Shown piece after piece: positions 48,301 to 60,197 of a stretch of DNA of 64,000 bases (the stretch's first letter is position 1; each line of letters begins with the position of its first letter). Made by a program: the position numbers and the translations under genes. The notes below the pieces were generated by a model. It was not told the origin of the DNA. It saw only the letters and a program-made list of their open reading frames with translations, and made no database searches. The DNA comes from Corella eumyota (lineage: Eukaryota; Chordata; Ascidiacea; Phlebobranchia; Corellidae). The stretch is taken from contig OY720101.1 in the NCBI GenBank assembly GCA_963082875.1, positions 4,278,001 through 4,342,000 on the forward strand, given 5' to 3'.

Positions 48301-51300
48301 AATTAATATTTTAATTATTTATCTTGGTAGGTCTTAATTTTGTTTTGATATATAAAATTTTTAGCTATTGTGGTACAAGTAGTGGATAAAGATTTAGAAA
48401 TAGATTATTTAAATGGGTGCCAGTCAATCCGTACTCGGGTTTGTGTGTCCAAAACATTCGTACTCGAAACTTTTTCGCCTTTTGGACCATCTTATAAGCC
48501 TCTGTATTAAAAGGCGATCTGTACTTGGGCTATTTACATTTAATGTGAATAATATGTGTCGCAAGTTATTATTCATATCTCTTAAACAAATAAAAAAATG
48601 GATATAGGCGTTAGTATTGAATTATTGTGCTGTTGACATCATTTTTATCAGCTGTTTTTTTAACCATTATCGCAACGATTTCCAGTCGATCCGTACTCGA
48701 GTTCAAGTCGATCCGTAGGTGCAGTACCCTTTGTGCATATATGTGACGAATCGGTTTATTAAATATGGTTTATCTTAGTAGTAATATGCAACAAGTACTT
48801 ACAACTTGCAAACGATACATTGTATTGTAAATAATTTTAATACAATTCAAGTGTACCGTCACACACAACTTAGCATACGACCAAAGAGTGTGCGTGCACA
48901 ATTTTAATTTACAACAATGTGATGATTAAATAATTTTGTTATTAAAATATATTGTGTTATTTGTTTTTTGTTATATTTATAAATTTTAAAAAAGTTTTAT
49001 TTTGAAGTTACGTATTTACGTTTAAAACAAGGCAATGATTAATTCTCGAAACCGTGTTTTACGTAACTAAAAGCGTAGGTTATTAAATGTTGAAAATTTT
49101 AATTATACACCAAAGTAGCCCGAGTACAAATCGCCCGTTGATACTGCGGATTACAAGGGGGTCTAAAAGGCAAAAAGCTTCCGCAAAGAAATTTCAAATT
49201 TTCCGTTGTTTAGAGTACGGATCAACTACCAACCATTGCAACTAAAACAGACGTATGATAAGTGCGCATCGATCTAAGTACAGATCGAATCGCAACTATT
49301 TAAATAGAACAGCATTTTTTGTAAATTTAAAAATATTGTCATTCTTTGCGGGATATCAATATTTAAATTATTAGGTAGGTAGTTTTAAAGGGGACCAGAA
49401 GCTTAGGCCATGAGAAGCTTCGGCCAGAAGGTTCGGCCTGCAAAAAACGCGGGGGGTCGGTGACGAAATCGCCGCGTAAAATGTCACTTTAAGACCATAT
49501 TTTACCGATATTCAAAACAAACTTTGACAAAAAGTATTATACATAAAAAAATTTAAAAAGTTGTTACGAAAAATGTATATGTTAGTTTTTAGAATATTTT
49601 TTTTTTTAAATTTTTGTTTCAAAAATGTATTTTTAAAACGGATTAAAGACGGGCGCTTATGGCCTGCACGCGTTTTTTGCAGGCCGAACCGTTTGGCAAC
49701 CGTTTTAAAGATATAACTGTTGAAGTTAAAAAATTTCAAATAAGGTAATTTTTGACGATCGTGAGTAAAATCTCTTGTGACATCATTGTTTGACCGGCAG
49801 CATGGTGTAGTGGTAAGAACACTTGCAACACCACACATAAGGTCGTGGGTTCGATCCCCACTGATCTCATGCTGTAGCGCCCTTGAGTAAGGTGCTATGT
49901 GGTGACACTTTTTCTTCTTAAAATCGTAAACTATTTTAAAAATATGTGTTCTATGAAAAGTTAGCTTCCTATTTCCCACTTTACTACTCCTTGATGACGG
50001 TCTGTCATTTTTTTAAGCTTATGTTTAGTGCTGTTTTAAAATATTAATACAAATTTTAACTACCTTTTTAATGACAACCAATCCAAATTAAGATAAAAAT
50101 ACACAAATATTTAGATTTCTGGTTAACTTGTTTAATATTTTTTTTTGTGTTTAAGATTGTCCCACCTCTTTACCTCAAGGTTTAAATGTTAATGTTAGTT
50201 TTGTTGGTGGAGCTGTTTATAATAGCCAAGGCGAATTTACATGTGCAAATGGTGCCTTGTTCGACTTAAGTAATAATCCTGTGTCTTCTGCTTTTACAAC
50301 TTGTCAAGCTGATGCTACATGGACCAATCAGGATAATAGAGCCTGTTTAGGTTGGTTTGTTAAAAAAATCTATTTAATATTTGTTTTGGCTGAATTTAAT
50401 TGTTAAAAAGTTGTTTGTAAAATATTGTTTAAACATTATGTCAATGAAAAATTGTGCAAAACATTATGTCAAAAGTTTTTTTAAAAAATTTATATATACT
50501 TTTAAGTTTGTGGATTTCTTACAATTTTTTTTGTGTTTTATTGTACTAACTAACAAAGGTATTTATTTTGTATTAAACTTGTTGTAACTAAAAAGTTATA
50601 GTTTGCATAGCCAATTTTTTTTTTTTTGTATTATACTTAAAGTGGAGGCAGAAAATTCAGTGAGTTGAGCTCTAATTTAGAAGATTTTGCATGTTTTCTT
50701 TTGTGATTTTTTAGATTTAGTTAATAGTTTTTCCCAATTTAAATGTTTAAAAAATGTTAAGTACTAAAGTAAATAAAACAAATGTACAATTAAAACACTC
50801 AATTTTACTGTTTTATTATTTAAAACTTGTAAAATTACATTACAAATTCTTGCATATGAATTTAGGTTTTAATTTTTTTAATAGCATCCACTACTAATGA
50901 TTCAACTACTGGTTCAACAGATTTGTTTTCTTCTACTTCTGGTGGTATGTAATACTTGTGAATTTTTTAATATTGTTTTTTATCTAAAATTTGTCTTTAA
51001 AATGTAGGGCAACTTTTACTATAGCATTCAAACAACAAAAACAGTTAAAATATATGTAGTTAAGTTAATTGAGAACAATTGTTAGTATTAAATTGGGATT
51101 ATATTCTTATTTTGTAATATATGTACTAGCTTTTTGAAAATGAGTTTATATATTTTTTTATAGAAATTATATTGAGAAATTTTAATTATACCAATATTTA
51201 TATTAAATAATTTAGTTTCTTGTTTAAAAAGGTAATCACACGTTAAGTATTGAATTTAAAATTTAACAAAATAACTAGTTTTTTCTACAATTACCAATTT

Positions 51301-54300
51301 TGTAATTTTTATTTAACCTATCTCTTACCACAAAAAAATATTGTAAACCTACTGTTACTAATTTTATTTTTGTTGGGGTTTTGTAGAAATGAATATTTTA
51401 CCTTTATTGTTGTTTTTTTTTATAATCTAGTAATTTATTCAACTACAACTAGCAATACAGCTCAAAATAGTGGTATGTTTATGGCATGTTAAAAAATAAC
51501 CAGTGCTGTCAATATGCAAAAAATTTAATATTTATCTTCACTATAACTATAAGTGTTATTCACCGGTTATTTTTATAAAATAGTATTTGACTAAACAACA
51601 GTTGTAATTAACAGCAACACAACACCAAATTCTTTTTTTATTGGTAAACCAATAGACCAAATGATTGTTAAATATAACAAGTTGTCAGAATTCGATTTCT
51701 AAGAGATAATATATATATATGATAAACTATTTATTTATGGTTAAATTAAGTAGTTGATTCAACCATGAATGACACCACAAGAGAGTTTACACCTAATACT
51801 ACACAGAAAAGTGGTATAATTTTGCACAAAATTAGTAACACATTAATTTAACCAGTTATTAATTGCTGCAGAATGTTAATAATAATTATAACAAAGCCCT
51901 ACTTTTTGTAACTTTTGGTTTTTCATATTTAATTCTTCTGGTCTTGTAATACTAACTATCACAATTAGTGATGTAACTGTATGCACTTTAAGGTATCAGA
52001 TGCTACTTGCATATAAAAAGTTTTATCGGCTTGGCTTTAAACAAAAAAAAATGGCAGCGCAATTCTTTTACCCACAGCATTTATTTTAGTTAGAAAATTT
52101 AAATTTATATGTATTTGTGTTTAAGTAAAATTCTTTGTAACAAAATAGTATTATTTTATTAACTTAAAACTTTAATTTTGGTATATTAGTTAAACTTAAA
52201 TTTGTAAAAAAATTTGTTTTATTGTTTTATTGTTTTTACTCAGCAACAGTGCCAACTGCATCTAATTCTGGCAATGTCAGCAGCACAGAACCTAGCAGTA
52301 GCAGGGGTATGTTAATTAAATTCGTTAGAAAAAGGAAAAAACAATTTAGTTATAGAAAATCAAGATTGTAAAAAAGTTTTTGTTATTTTTAATTTATTAA
52401 ATTGTGCATGAAAATTGGTTTACTTTATATTTTTTATTTACAAAAAAATGTCTTTTTGACTAAGTTGTGATGGATATTACATTGTTAAATTGTTTAAATA
52501 AGCATTTTTATACTTGATAGATTAAATGAAAAATAAGAGACTGCAAATGCAAACATAGGGTACATGTGTTTGGTTTAAGTAACTGTGTACAAGTAGGATT
52601 CTTTAAGTAACTGTGTAGAAGTATTCTTTAAGTAACTGTGTTCTTTAAGTAACTGTGTAGAAGTAGGATTCTTTCTATTCTACCTTATATAAAAATGTAT
52701 CGTAAATTATATATAAATTTAAAACTTACTTGGTTTTTATGCACTTGGTGTTTACATGCTTCAAAATTGATGAAGTACGGCCATTTAAGGCTGCTAACCT
52801 GGTTCTTATTTTTAAACATTGCATAATTTGCAGAGGAAAGTGTGTGTAATTGTTCTAAAGTAAACTTTTTTTAAAGTTGATGTAATTTGTGGTTAAAAGA
52901 TCTTGTTTACTTTGACTTAGATTATCATATATTAAACAATAAGTTTCACTTTAATTTTTTTAGCAGAAACCATGACTACCCTACCTATTGTTATTACACT
53001 CGATCCTAGATCAGGTAACACTTTATTAGGGTTTAATTTGAAAAAAAAACACTTGAATTACATGCAAATTGCAATCAAAAAATAATTTTCACTGCACGAA
53101 ATAAATATGTTATAATTATACACTTTAATTTAGAATTTTGTTATTAAGAGATGTATAGCTATTTGTGTTTAAAAAAATTGGGTCAATAAATTAAACCACG
53201 TTGTTTTAGTTTATTTTTGCTAAGTATGGATAAAAGCTCTATAAAAATTGTTTTTTAGGTTTAATAATAATTGATAAATAATTTAAATTTACTTAGCTGA
53301 ACACTTAAAAATATTAATCTTTGTGACAAGTTTATAATGCAAAGGTTTGTTTTATCTTTTTTTTTAAATTCTTTCGATGTTTAAAATATATTTTATAATT
53401 TTATTGAAAAAAAATGCTAAAAAGGATTTTGTTGATTATAATTAATTTTTTAAGGTAATTCTCATAAAGTAATTGTATTGTTATTTTATAAACCAATTAG
53501 AATAGCTTTATTTTAGTAATTAAAAATATTAAACTAATTTAAGTGGGGTTATTTCCTACTAACTAATTTTTTTTATTGCCCCATTTTATTTATAATTTCT
53601 TATGCAATTTAAATTGTAATTTTTTTTATTATACCCTTGCATGCATAACATTTTTATTACTTACAACAAATTTTTTAAACAAATGTCTTCACAGGTAATT
53701 CAAGTTGTGATACTGGATGTAAAGTTGGAATAGCAGTAGGAGTGCCTTGTGGAATTTTCATTATTTGTTTGGTTGTTTTTATTAAATGGCCGGGAGCAGC
53801 ATGTTGTTTAGAAACCAATTTTATTGAATTTAGAAAGAAATTATGTTGTGAAGGTGTGTATTTAGTATATATATACCATTAAAAACATTAGATTGTTTTA
53901 ATGTCTTACTATTTTGTTTATTTTTTTAAAGTACATTAGCTGATTATTACACTTTTAATGCATCATGTTTAAATATATTTACATTTTTTCAGTAGTAAAA
54001 CTTTAAAATAGAGAAACTACTATTTGTAATTGCTGCATATAAACTGTAGTTCTTTATATTATTTTTTAAGTGATTTTTTTATTTGTAATTTGCATGAAAA
54101 CTAATCAAAATAAGTTACATCACCCTTTTCCTTAAACTAATCACTACATGTCATGCTGAACATGTTATATTTTAGTTTTTTGGTTAACCATGTTAGGTGG
54201 CCTTATATTAATAATTTAACCCAATCACAGATAGTTCAAAAAATAATGGGAAAATATCTCCAGGTGAAGATACAGAAATGATATAACTTTAAAAAGGTTT

Positions 54301-54958
54301 GTTGTGCATTAATATAGGAGGTTTTACTAATATCACTTTTTTGTGTTTTTAGATTTTTTGTACTTGTGTGTAATTAATGTTATTGTTATGTTCAAGGAAA
54401 AGGGTGTGGCAAATATTAATTTTTTTTTTGGTCAGATTTTTCTAAAAACAATTTTCATACAAATTGTCTAAAAGTATAATCTTAAAATTATTAAATAATG
54501 TTGTGTCCTTGATTTAGTTGTTTATAATTAGCAACTTTGTTCATATTTATCATTTTTACAAAAACCTAAAAAAAAACAGTTTCAATTTTTTTTGAATTGC
54601 TTGAGGTGTATACCACAATCAATAACTTATACTTTAATTTTCACCAGATTAATCAATTTCTTGTCCGTCCTGTAAAAAGGTGGGTTTTCATTATTGCATT
54701 TTTTAATTATAATTGTTGCTAAGTCTTCGTTATTTAGTAAACAAATTTTCTTTAATTGATTTGGTTCAAAACTGAAAATGTTTTGTAGATCTTCATTCTC
54801 ATTTAATTTTTGCTTAAAAGAAGTATAAAAAAATTAATAAATGTTTGTTTTGGGTAGATGAAGAAGAACAAAATGATGAGAATTCTTGTGAATTCTTGGA
54901 AACTAATTCCCCAGAAAATAAAAACACAAAAAATAATACATCGACAGAACCAGTTTAA
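45331..54958 (+). CDS. Gene C: type I receptor, Ig-like plus sushi domain, Ser/Thr stalk
   Basis: Thirteen exons: 45331-45382, 46130-46260, 47760-47854, 48154-48293, 50156-50350, 50885-50944, 51431-51472, 51754-51813, 52244-52306, 52964-53014, 53695-53853, 54231-54263, 54858-54958. They sum to 1182 nt and give 393 residues without interruption. The signal peptide is MNILRVFLLIGLSIFQA. The Ig-like N-terminal domain (LIWSING ... ITSYFLVQYLNSSDLVV) is split in phases 1,0,2,1, as in gene A. Exon 5 is a sushi domain (DCPTSLPQG, EFTCANG, FTTCQADATW, RACLG). Exons 6-10 are short Ser/Thr cassettes. Exon 11 has the membrane segment VGIAVGVPCGIFIICLVVFI, then Cys-rich AACCLETN and KKLCCE. The tail is acidic (DEEEQNDENSCEF) without NPLY. 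Donor 3 (GTTAAT) is weak. Reading through exon 12 would end at GEDTEMI. One sushi domain plus a stalk recalls the Botryllus fester receptors, but this is only an analogy. Confidence 0.85.
45941..46087 (+). mobile_element. Decayed SINE 3' fragment in gene C intron 1
   Basis: CTGTAGTGCTGTTGGGTAAG ... GGTATAGACTCACACTGAGC matches the body of the 60322 SINE after its tRNA-like head (GCAGCGCCCTCGAGTGAGGT ... GGTATGAACTCCTACTGAGC). The tRNA-like part is missing. Confidence 0.55.
47922..48053 (-). mobile_element. Internally deleted SINE in gene C intron 3
   Basis: Reverse copy: the tail (TTTATCCTCGATGTGGGAGG) is joined directly to the tRNA-like head (GCATGAGAGCAGTGGGGATT ... CCACGCTGCCGG), with most of the body missing. 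Confidence 0.8.
48415..49297. mobile_element. 883-bp inverted-repeat element in gene C intron 4
   Basis: The ends GGGTGCCAGTCAATCCGTAC and, inverted, AGTTGCGATTCGATCTGTAC match at about two thirds of positions. The flanks are the perfect 8-bp ATTTAAAT (48407-48414, 49298-49305). Inside, GATCCGTACTCG-like words repeat in both directions. It is non-coding and probably a non-autonomous hAT-like element, worn. Confidence 0.65.
49396..49700. mobile_element. Short element with GGTTCGGCCTGC inverted arms
   Basis: 49430-49451 and 49669-49690 are perfect 22-bp inverted repeats (GGTTCGGCCTGCAAAAAACG and on). The left arm is preceded by related CCAGAAGCTTAGGCC and AGCTTCGGCC words. It is a MITE-like remnant in gene C intron 4. 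The motif style (TTCGGCC) resembles the 30593 element. Confidence 0.6.
49794..49908 (+). mobile_element. SINE head in gene C intron 4
   Basis: It carries CCGGCAGCATGGTGTAGTGG, then GGTCGTGGGTTCGATCCCCA and CTGTAGCGCCCTTGAGTAAG, and stops after GGTGCTATG. It has the best-preserved B box of the copies here. Confidence 0.85.
50885..53014 (+). repeat. Ser/Thr cassette exons 6-10 of gene C
   Basis: Five exons of 60, 42, 60, 63 and 51 nt, all phase 1 to phase 1, encode low-complexity Ser/Thr/Asn segments (STTNDSTTGSTD, YSTTTSNTAQNSG, NDTTREFTPNTTQKSG, SNSGNVSSTEPSSS, AETMTTLPIVITL). Each ends at a GTATGT, GTATAA or GTAACA donor. They look like serial duplicates forming an O-glycosylated stalk. Confidence 0.75.
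52555..52680. repeat. Small tandem repeat in gene C intron 9
   Basis: Four copies of TTTAAGTAACTGTGT with variable AGAAGTAGGATTC spacers. Confidence 0.8.
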
Positions 54959-57840
54959 GTAACTATACACACAAAATTAAATCCAGTTCTTAAAAGTAAA
55001 TAAATATTTTTAACAAAACTTTTTTCCAAAACAGTCATTTTATACCAGCATGGAATTTAAACCTTTTTGAATATTTTTGAATATTTTAACTCTAGATTTT
55101 GAGTATTATTACTGTTATGCTAAGTATATTTTTGAATACTCTCTGGTTTATGTAGAAATTTCTTTATTTTATGCTATAGTATGCCTAATTTTAAATCTAT
55201 AAAACTATATATTAATGCTTATATTTTTGTTGTATTTAAAAATGTAGTTGATTTTAATAATTTGTTTTATTTTTTTATTTTTAATTCTTTTAAAGAATTT
55301 CTTTATTTAATTTAAGTTTTTTTGTCTTAAATAATTATCTTCAATGTGGAAATTGGTTTGTGTTGTTTATTATCTTCCTTATCTGGTTGCATATTTAATT
55401 TCTGGTTCTGGGTTTAAATAATAACTGATTAAAATTTATATAAATTAACATTGGTATTTTAAGATTATTCCTCAAGGTATATGCACCTTCTTTATTATTA
55501 TATGCATGCAATAATTTAATTATTATAAAATATTCAAAGTTCAAAATTGTCAATTTAAATTATAATAAAGTAATTGCACAACCAATATATGGATATATAT
55601 TTTTTGAAAGGCAAACAGTATTTATAAAACATGGTCAAAGTTGTTCTTATTAAGAAATTACTAACAAGCTTTTGTTTATCATGTCAATATTATAGTGTGT
55701 TGTGCCTATAATTACATCACATCATTTAAGGAAATTAATTTTCAACTATCATAAACAAACTAACACAACGTGTTATAAATAAACTGTAGAACCATATAAA
55801 TTACAAAAGGAAATGGTAGTATTATGTCATTAATAATACTTGCATTGTGCTAACAATATATTGATGTTTTAACAGTTTTAAATAAATAACAAAATTTTAA
55901 AGCTTAATTTTGCATTGGTATAAAGTTTACATAAATTACGCATATATTATTTATTATGCAAGGGGCATTATGTTCTTGTTTTTGTATAATATATTTTACT
56001 CTTTATGTACTTTATTAAGTATATTGTAATCAGGCCATTGTCTTGGTATTTTACTTCCGTGTATTTCAACATAAGCTATTAATATGATTCGCTATCACTT
56101 TACACAATAATGTCACGTCACTTTTTTTACGAAACTAGGCAGCGAAAAAGTTACTACGTCAGTCAATAAAAAGGACGAACTATCGATTTGTGAAATTTCA
56201 ATTCCTGTTTTTTGTCTACTTAGTATGCTTTGTAAACAACAAAACGAAAGTCAACACCATTTCGAAGAAATACCGTTTGTTAAGTTTTATAGTGGGTAAT
56301 AAACTTAGCAAAGCGGTTTTAATGCGGCATTTGGTATTTTTTGTACAAAGACATGTGGTAGATACATAAAATATTCTTTTAATGATACTGTTTGATTAAG
56401 ATTAAAAATTAAATTATCATTGTTTAATTTTCAACGATTTATTTTTTTGGCCAATTCACTTTTATAAATAAAAGAAAGAACTGGGTAATATAAATTTACA
56501 ACAAAAAATCTTTGAAAGTTGCAACTTTAACGCTTCTAACGAAATGTGTAACTTGATACGAAGTTTATTATTTCGAAAGAACCACCAGACCATTGTTTTA
56601 AAGCCAGACAAAACAAACTTGTCCGGACAAAGTCTGTTTACTTGATCATAGTCAATGTTTAAACAAAAGGGGTTTATTCTTGTAGCCTAGCAACAAAAAT
56701 AAGAATTGTAAATATAACGGTTGTTTTTAATATTTGCATGACCAACAAAAATTGTATAGCCGACAAAACACCCAAAGCGCTTAAATTTGTTTTAAAAGTT
56801 TTTCTCAATGTGTTTATACAATAGGAATTTATAGTATTTAAATGAGGCCCAAGGTTTAAACAACTCCTGAAATTCCCAAGGTCTATTTTAGTATCGAAGG
56901 TTACTAATACACACACACAACACAATATTGGCTTTTGGGTTTCTATAGGACCACTTCGTAGTTGAAATAACAATGATTCAATATCTATAAGAAGTGGGGG
57001 TTACCTATCTGCTAAACGAATATGCAATATTTCTTTTATTAATAGTGTTTTTATTATTGGTTATATATTTTAAAAGCTTTGTTTGTTTATAAATTGACTA
57101 ATTAAGTGTGGGATCATACTTCATAAGCGTCATATCCTCTCAGTAAGATTGATATCCTGGTATTAGTTACCACAAGCTGCTAAATGCTTATATATGTTGT
57201 GTAGAAAAATATTCTTAGTGATGCAACCAATTGTTTAAATAAATATTCAACTAAAAATAATAAATCATTGGCAGGGCCACAAACAAAATATTTGGAAAAG
57301 CCCCCGTGTTTTGCGTGAGCGCATATAAGCAATGTTTGAATTTTACATGCTGCAATAGTTATTTATACCCTGTTAAAAATAACCGCCACACCCTGATCAC
57401 GTGATTTATACCAGTCTTATTCCTACTCCAAGGCGACACCTAGAACTGATACAATTTAGCTTTGAACTTTAACAAAATATCATACGCATTTAAGATTATT
57501 TATTAATTACAACCACTACTAAAACTTCGAATTTCTATAATATATGGACTAATATCTAGCGACTTTTTGGTAAATATATTGTAGAAAAACGCTTGCATAT
57601 AAATTTTGTTTATATCAACGTAGAAATCTATATTTTTATATATATACCTAGGTGGACCAATTAATTTGTAGCTTATTTTGTATAATTCCATATAAGCTTA
57701 CTTTTAACTTTCATAAGAAAATAGTTTTAACTCGGCACTTGTTTATCAACTTCACGGTATATATTTAAATTCTCTTTCACGTGTAAACCCTGTTCTTAGT
57801 AGCGCCTTTATTATTTTTAAAATTTTTTCGGCTTTACGTT
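54959..57840. other. Intergenic, no gene seen
   Basis: It probably begins with the gene C 3' untranslated region; an AATAAA occurs about 40 bp after the stop codon. A patch at 56100-56290 with GTCACGTCAC, CTACGTCAGTCA and AACAAAACGAAAGTCAAC resembles the CRE-like words of the 17.9 and 18.7 kb blocks and may be regulatory. The rest is AT-rich. Confidence 0.45.
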
Positions 57841-57875
57841 AATTGCAAACGTTTTTATTCTTTAAACAAACAGTA

Positions 57876-58382
57876 AACTTAAGCGAAAAGGATTACATTA
57901 GAAAAAAGAATAAATGGTTAATGAAAATTATGACTTGGGTAAAAGAGAACGATCCTGGTGCAACTCTTATTCCATTTTCAGGAGTTTTCAAACAAAGGTA
58001 TTTGGATATGGATGTAAGTGAGAGAGAAGCCTTGGTAAAAGAATCTGAAGGAAAAGCAAACTCTACGTTGACCAAAATTATCGTTAATGGATTTAAAGGT
58101 CTCGGCCTTCAATACTTCTTCACAGCCGAAGAAGACGAAGTCAGAGCTTGGTCAATAAAATCCAGAATGTTGGCACCTTAAGCAGCTGGAATAATTCACA
58201 TGGATTTTGAGAAAGGATTTATCATGGCCGAGGTTATGAAATTTGATGATTTTAAGGAAAACGGATCAGAGGCAGCAACAAAAAGTGCAGAAAAGTACCG
58301 GCAGCAGGGAAGAAATTACATTGTTGAAGACGACGACATAATCTTCTTTAAGTTTAACACGCCTAGTCAACTAAAAAAATAA
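57876..58382 (+). pseudogene. OLA1: OLA1 (Obg-like ATPase 1) C-terminal fragment
   Basis: The frame gives VNLSEKDYIRKKNKWLMKI, then DPGATLIPFSG, YFFTAEEDEVRAWSIKS, and after one stop [40 protein letters not shown] and NTPSQLKK. This is the C-terminal region of OLA1 (end of the GTPase fold and the TGS domain). It has no introns and no GTPase N-terminus. A single TAA at 58179-58181 stands where the family has Gln (AP-Q-AAG). CAAACAG just before the first codon looks like a splice acceptor, so it may be a copied last exon as easily as a 5'-truncated retrocopy; no poly-A tract is evident. High retention suggests a recent origin. Confidence 0.85.
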
Positions 58383-58389
58383 ATAATAT

Positions 58390-59960
58390 ATTTTAAGATT
58401 GTCGTACGATCATTTAGCTGCTGTTTAGTAATTGGACTTTACAGAGGTCGTTTTAACCAAAAACATTGTTTAAAAAAATATGAATAATCATACAAGGTAG
58501 TGGATCTTAAACTAGTTGGTGTCTGAGTAAATAGGTTTACACATATAACTAATTAAGCGCGTATTTGGAAATTTCCATTTAGGTAATTGCTACAGTTTCA
58601 ACCTTCTAATACGTTAGTTATTAAGTTTAAATTAGTTTCAAAAATTGCATTACATGTATACAAAAAAAACGAGTTTTTTTTCGAAAAATTGTTTTTCTTT
58701 GTTTTGCCTCTTACATTGCGGTAACATACTTTTAATTTTCAAAACCTTTTATTCAAGTAGTAAAACTTTTCCAAATTTCGATGTAGGAATGCCGACTTAT
58801 AACTTAAACACAGGTGTAGTTTTTGTCACGACGATCAGTCTTAAGTCGACATAGGCATTTCGGGATATTATTAATAATAAATACCCGATTATTTTTCTGC
58901 CGAATGGTTTTAGTTCGGCAAAATGTCGTACCGCTTATAGCGTCTTATTTTAACGAATGAAAGCAGTGGGGATCAATACCTGGACTTACAGAACTTAATT
59001 TTTCATGGTTACCACTAATATTGATACTAAACATTAATAAAGTAAGGTTGCTTAGCACCGAATTGCAAGATTAATACACCAACAGCAAATCGCTCTTCCA
59101 ACTCTTTTCCAACCGACAAGGAGAAAACTATGTAATGGTGAAAGATCAACAAACCACAAATTAAAAGTTAAATCTAAAATAAAAAAAATAAGTTTTAATC
59201 AAGGTTCTTATACGAAAGTAAATTTAAAAAGGAATACCGTTGTAAAAGTTTACTTTTATAGATATGAATCAATTTTTTAGAATAAAAAAAATGAAATATT
59301 ACCTGAAAACGCTCCTCCAAACATATTTAAATTTGTTATTTTTTCACAAATAATAACTAGTGAATCGTAAAAAACAAACCAATTCACTTAAAATTTAACC
59401 TAGTCTTTTTTCATATTTTTCTTTCTTTTCACATCTACAATCTGTTCTTAGCAAAAAATTAAACTTAGTGGTGAAAGTTAAAGGGTTGTTTTCTATGTTT
59501 GCACAAATTTTTAGTAAGAAGTTCAGCTTCAATTCGCCAATGTTGAAAGCTTCCTAGGTACAATTTATCCTTTGTAATAAATAAACAAAATTATTACTGT
59601 AAATAGTTTGAATATGTTGAATATAAAGATAGACCTAAATGAAGTTAATTTTTACCTTTTTTGCAAATCTGAAGCCAACAGCATCTGTTGTTCTATTTTC
59701 TACACAAAAATGTGTTTCTTGGCAGAAATTTCACATTTGCCAAAAAATTTACTTAACTAGGAAGATTTTAAAAGGTTAGATTGTACAGGTAAACTAACAA
59801 AATTTATTTTTAAACACCTAAATGTCTTTAATTAATATAAGTTTTAGTCTATTCATTAGCAATTCCAATTAGTATTGGGCATCCAAAAATCTTGGAAGGT
59901 GATATGCTTTTAACTGATTTATCTTCAAGCTAAAAAATAAATGCACTTTAATAAAAAATA
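58390..59960. other. Intergenic, no gene seen
   Basis: AT-rich sequence. A worn piece of the SINE head (reverse, AAAGCAGTGGGGATCAATAC) lies at about 58955-58990. Nothing else is supported. Confidence 0.45.
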
Positions 59961-60197
59961 CATTATAAATACAAATGTTACATTGGTAGCAAATGTTATT
60001 ATTAATAATTAAAATCAAGTATTTAAAAACTACAAATTATAACGAAGTGCAACTTTTTTTTGTATTTTATTTTCTTGTCTGTAATTTAAAATAAAATTTA
60101 TTTAGTTAAGTATTTTTAATATTTGTTAACAGCACCCTAAATTTACAAATTAAAAAAACAACATTTGAATTACCTTGTTTAAGTTGTTTCTTATTAG

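Noticed and set aside
45331-54958. Naming gene C as fester or vCRL1
   Set aside because: The sushi domain and general layout are suggestive, but the sequence does not let me claim orthology.
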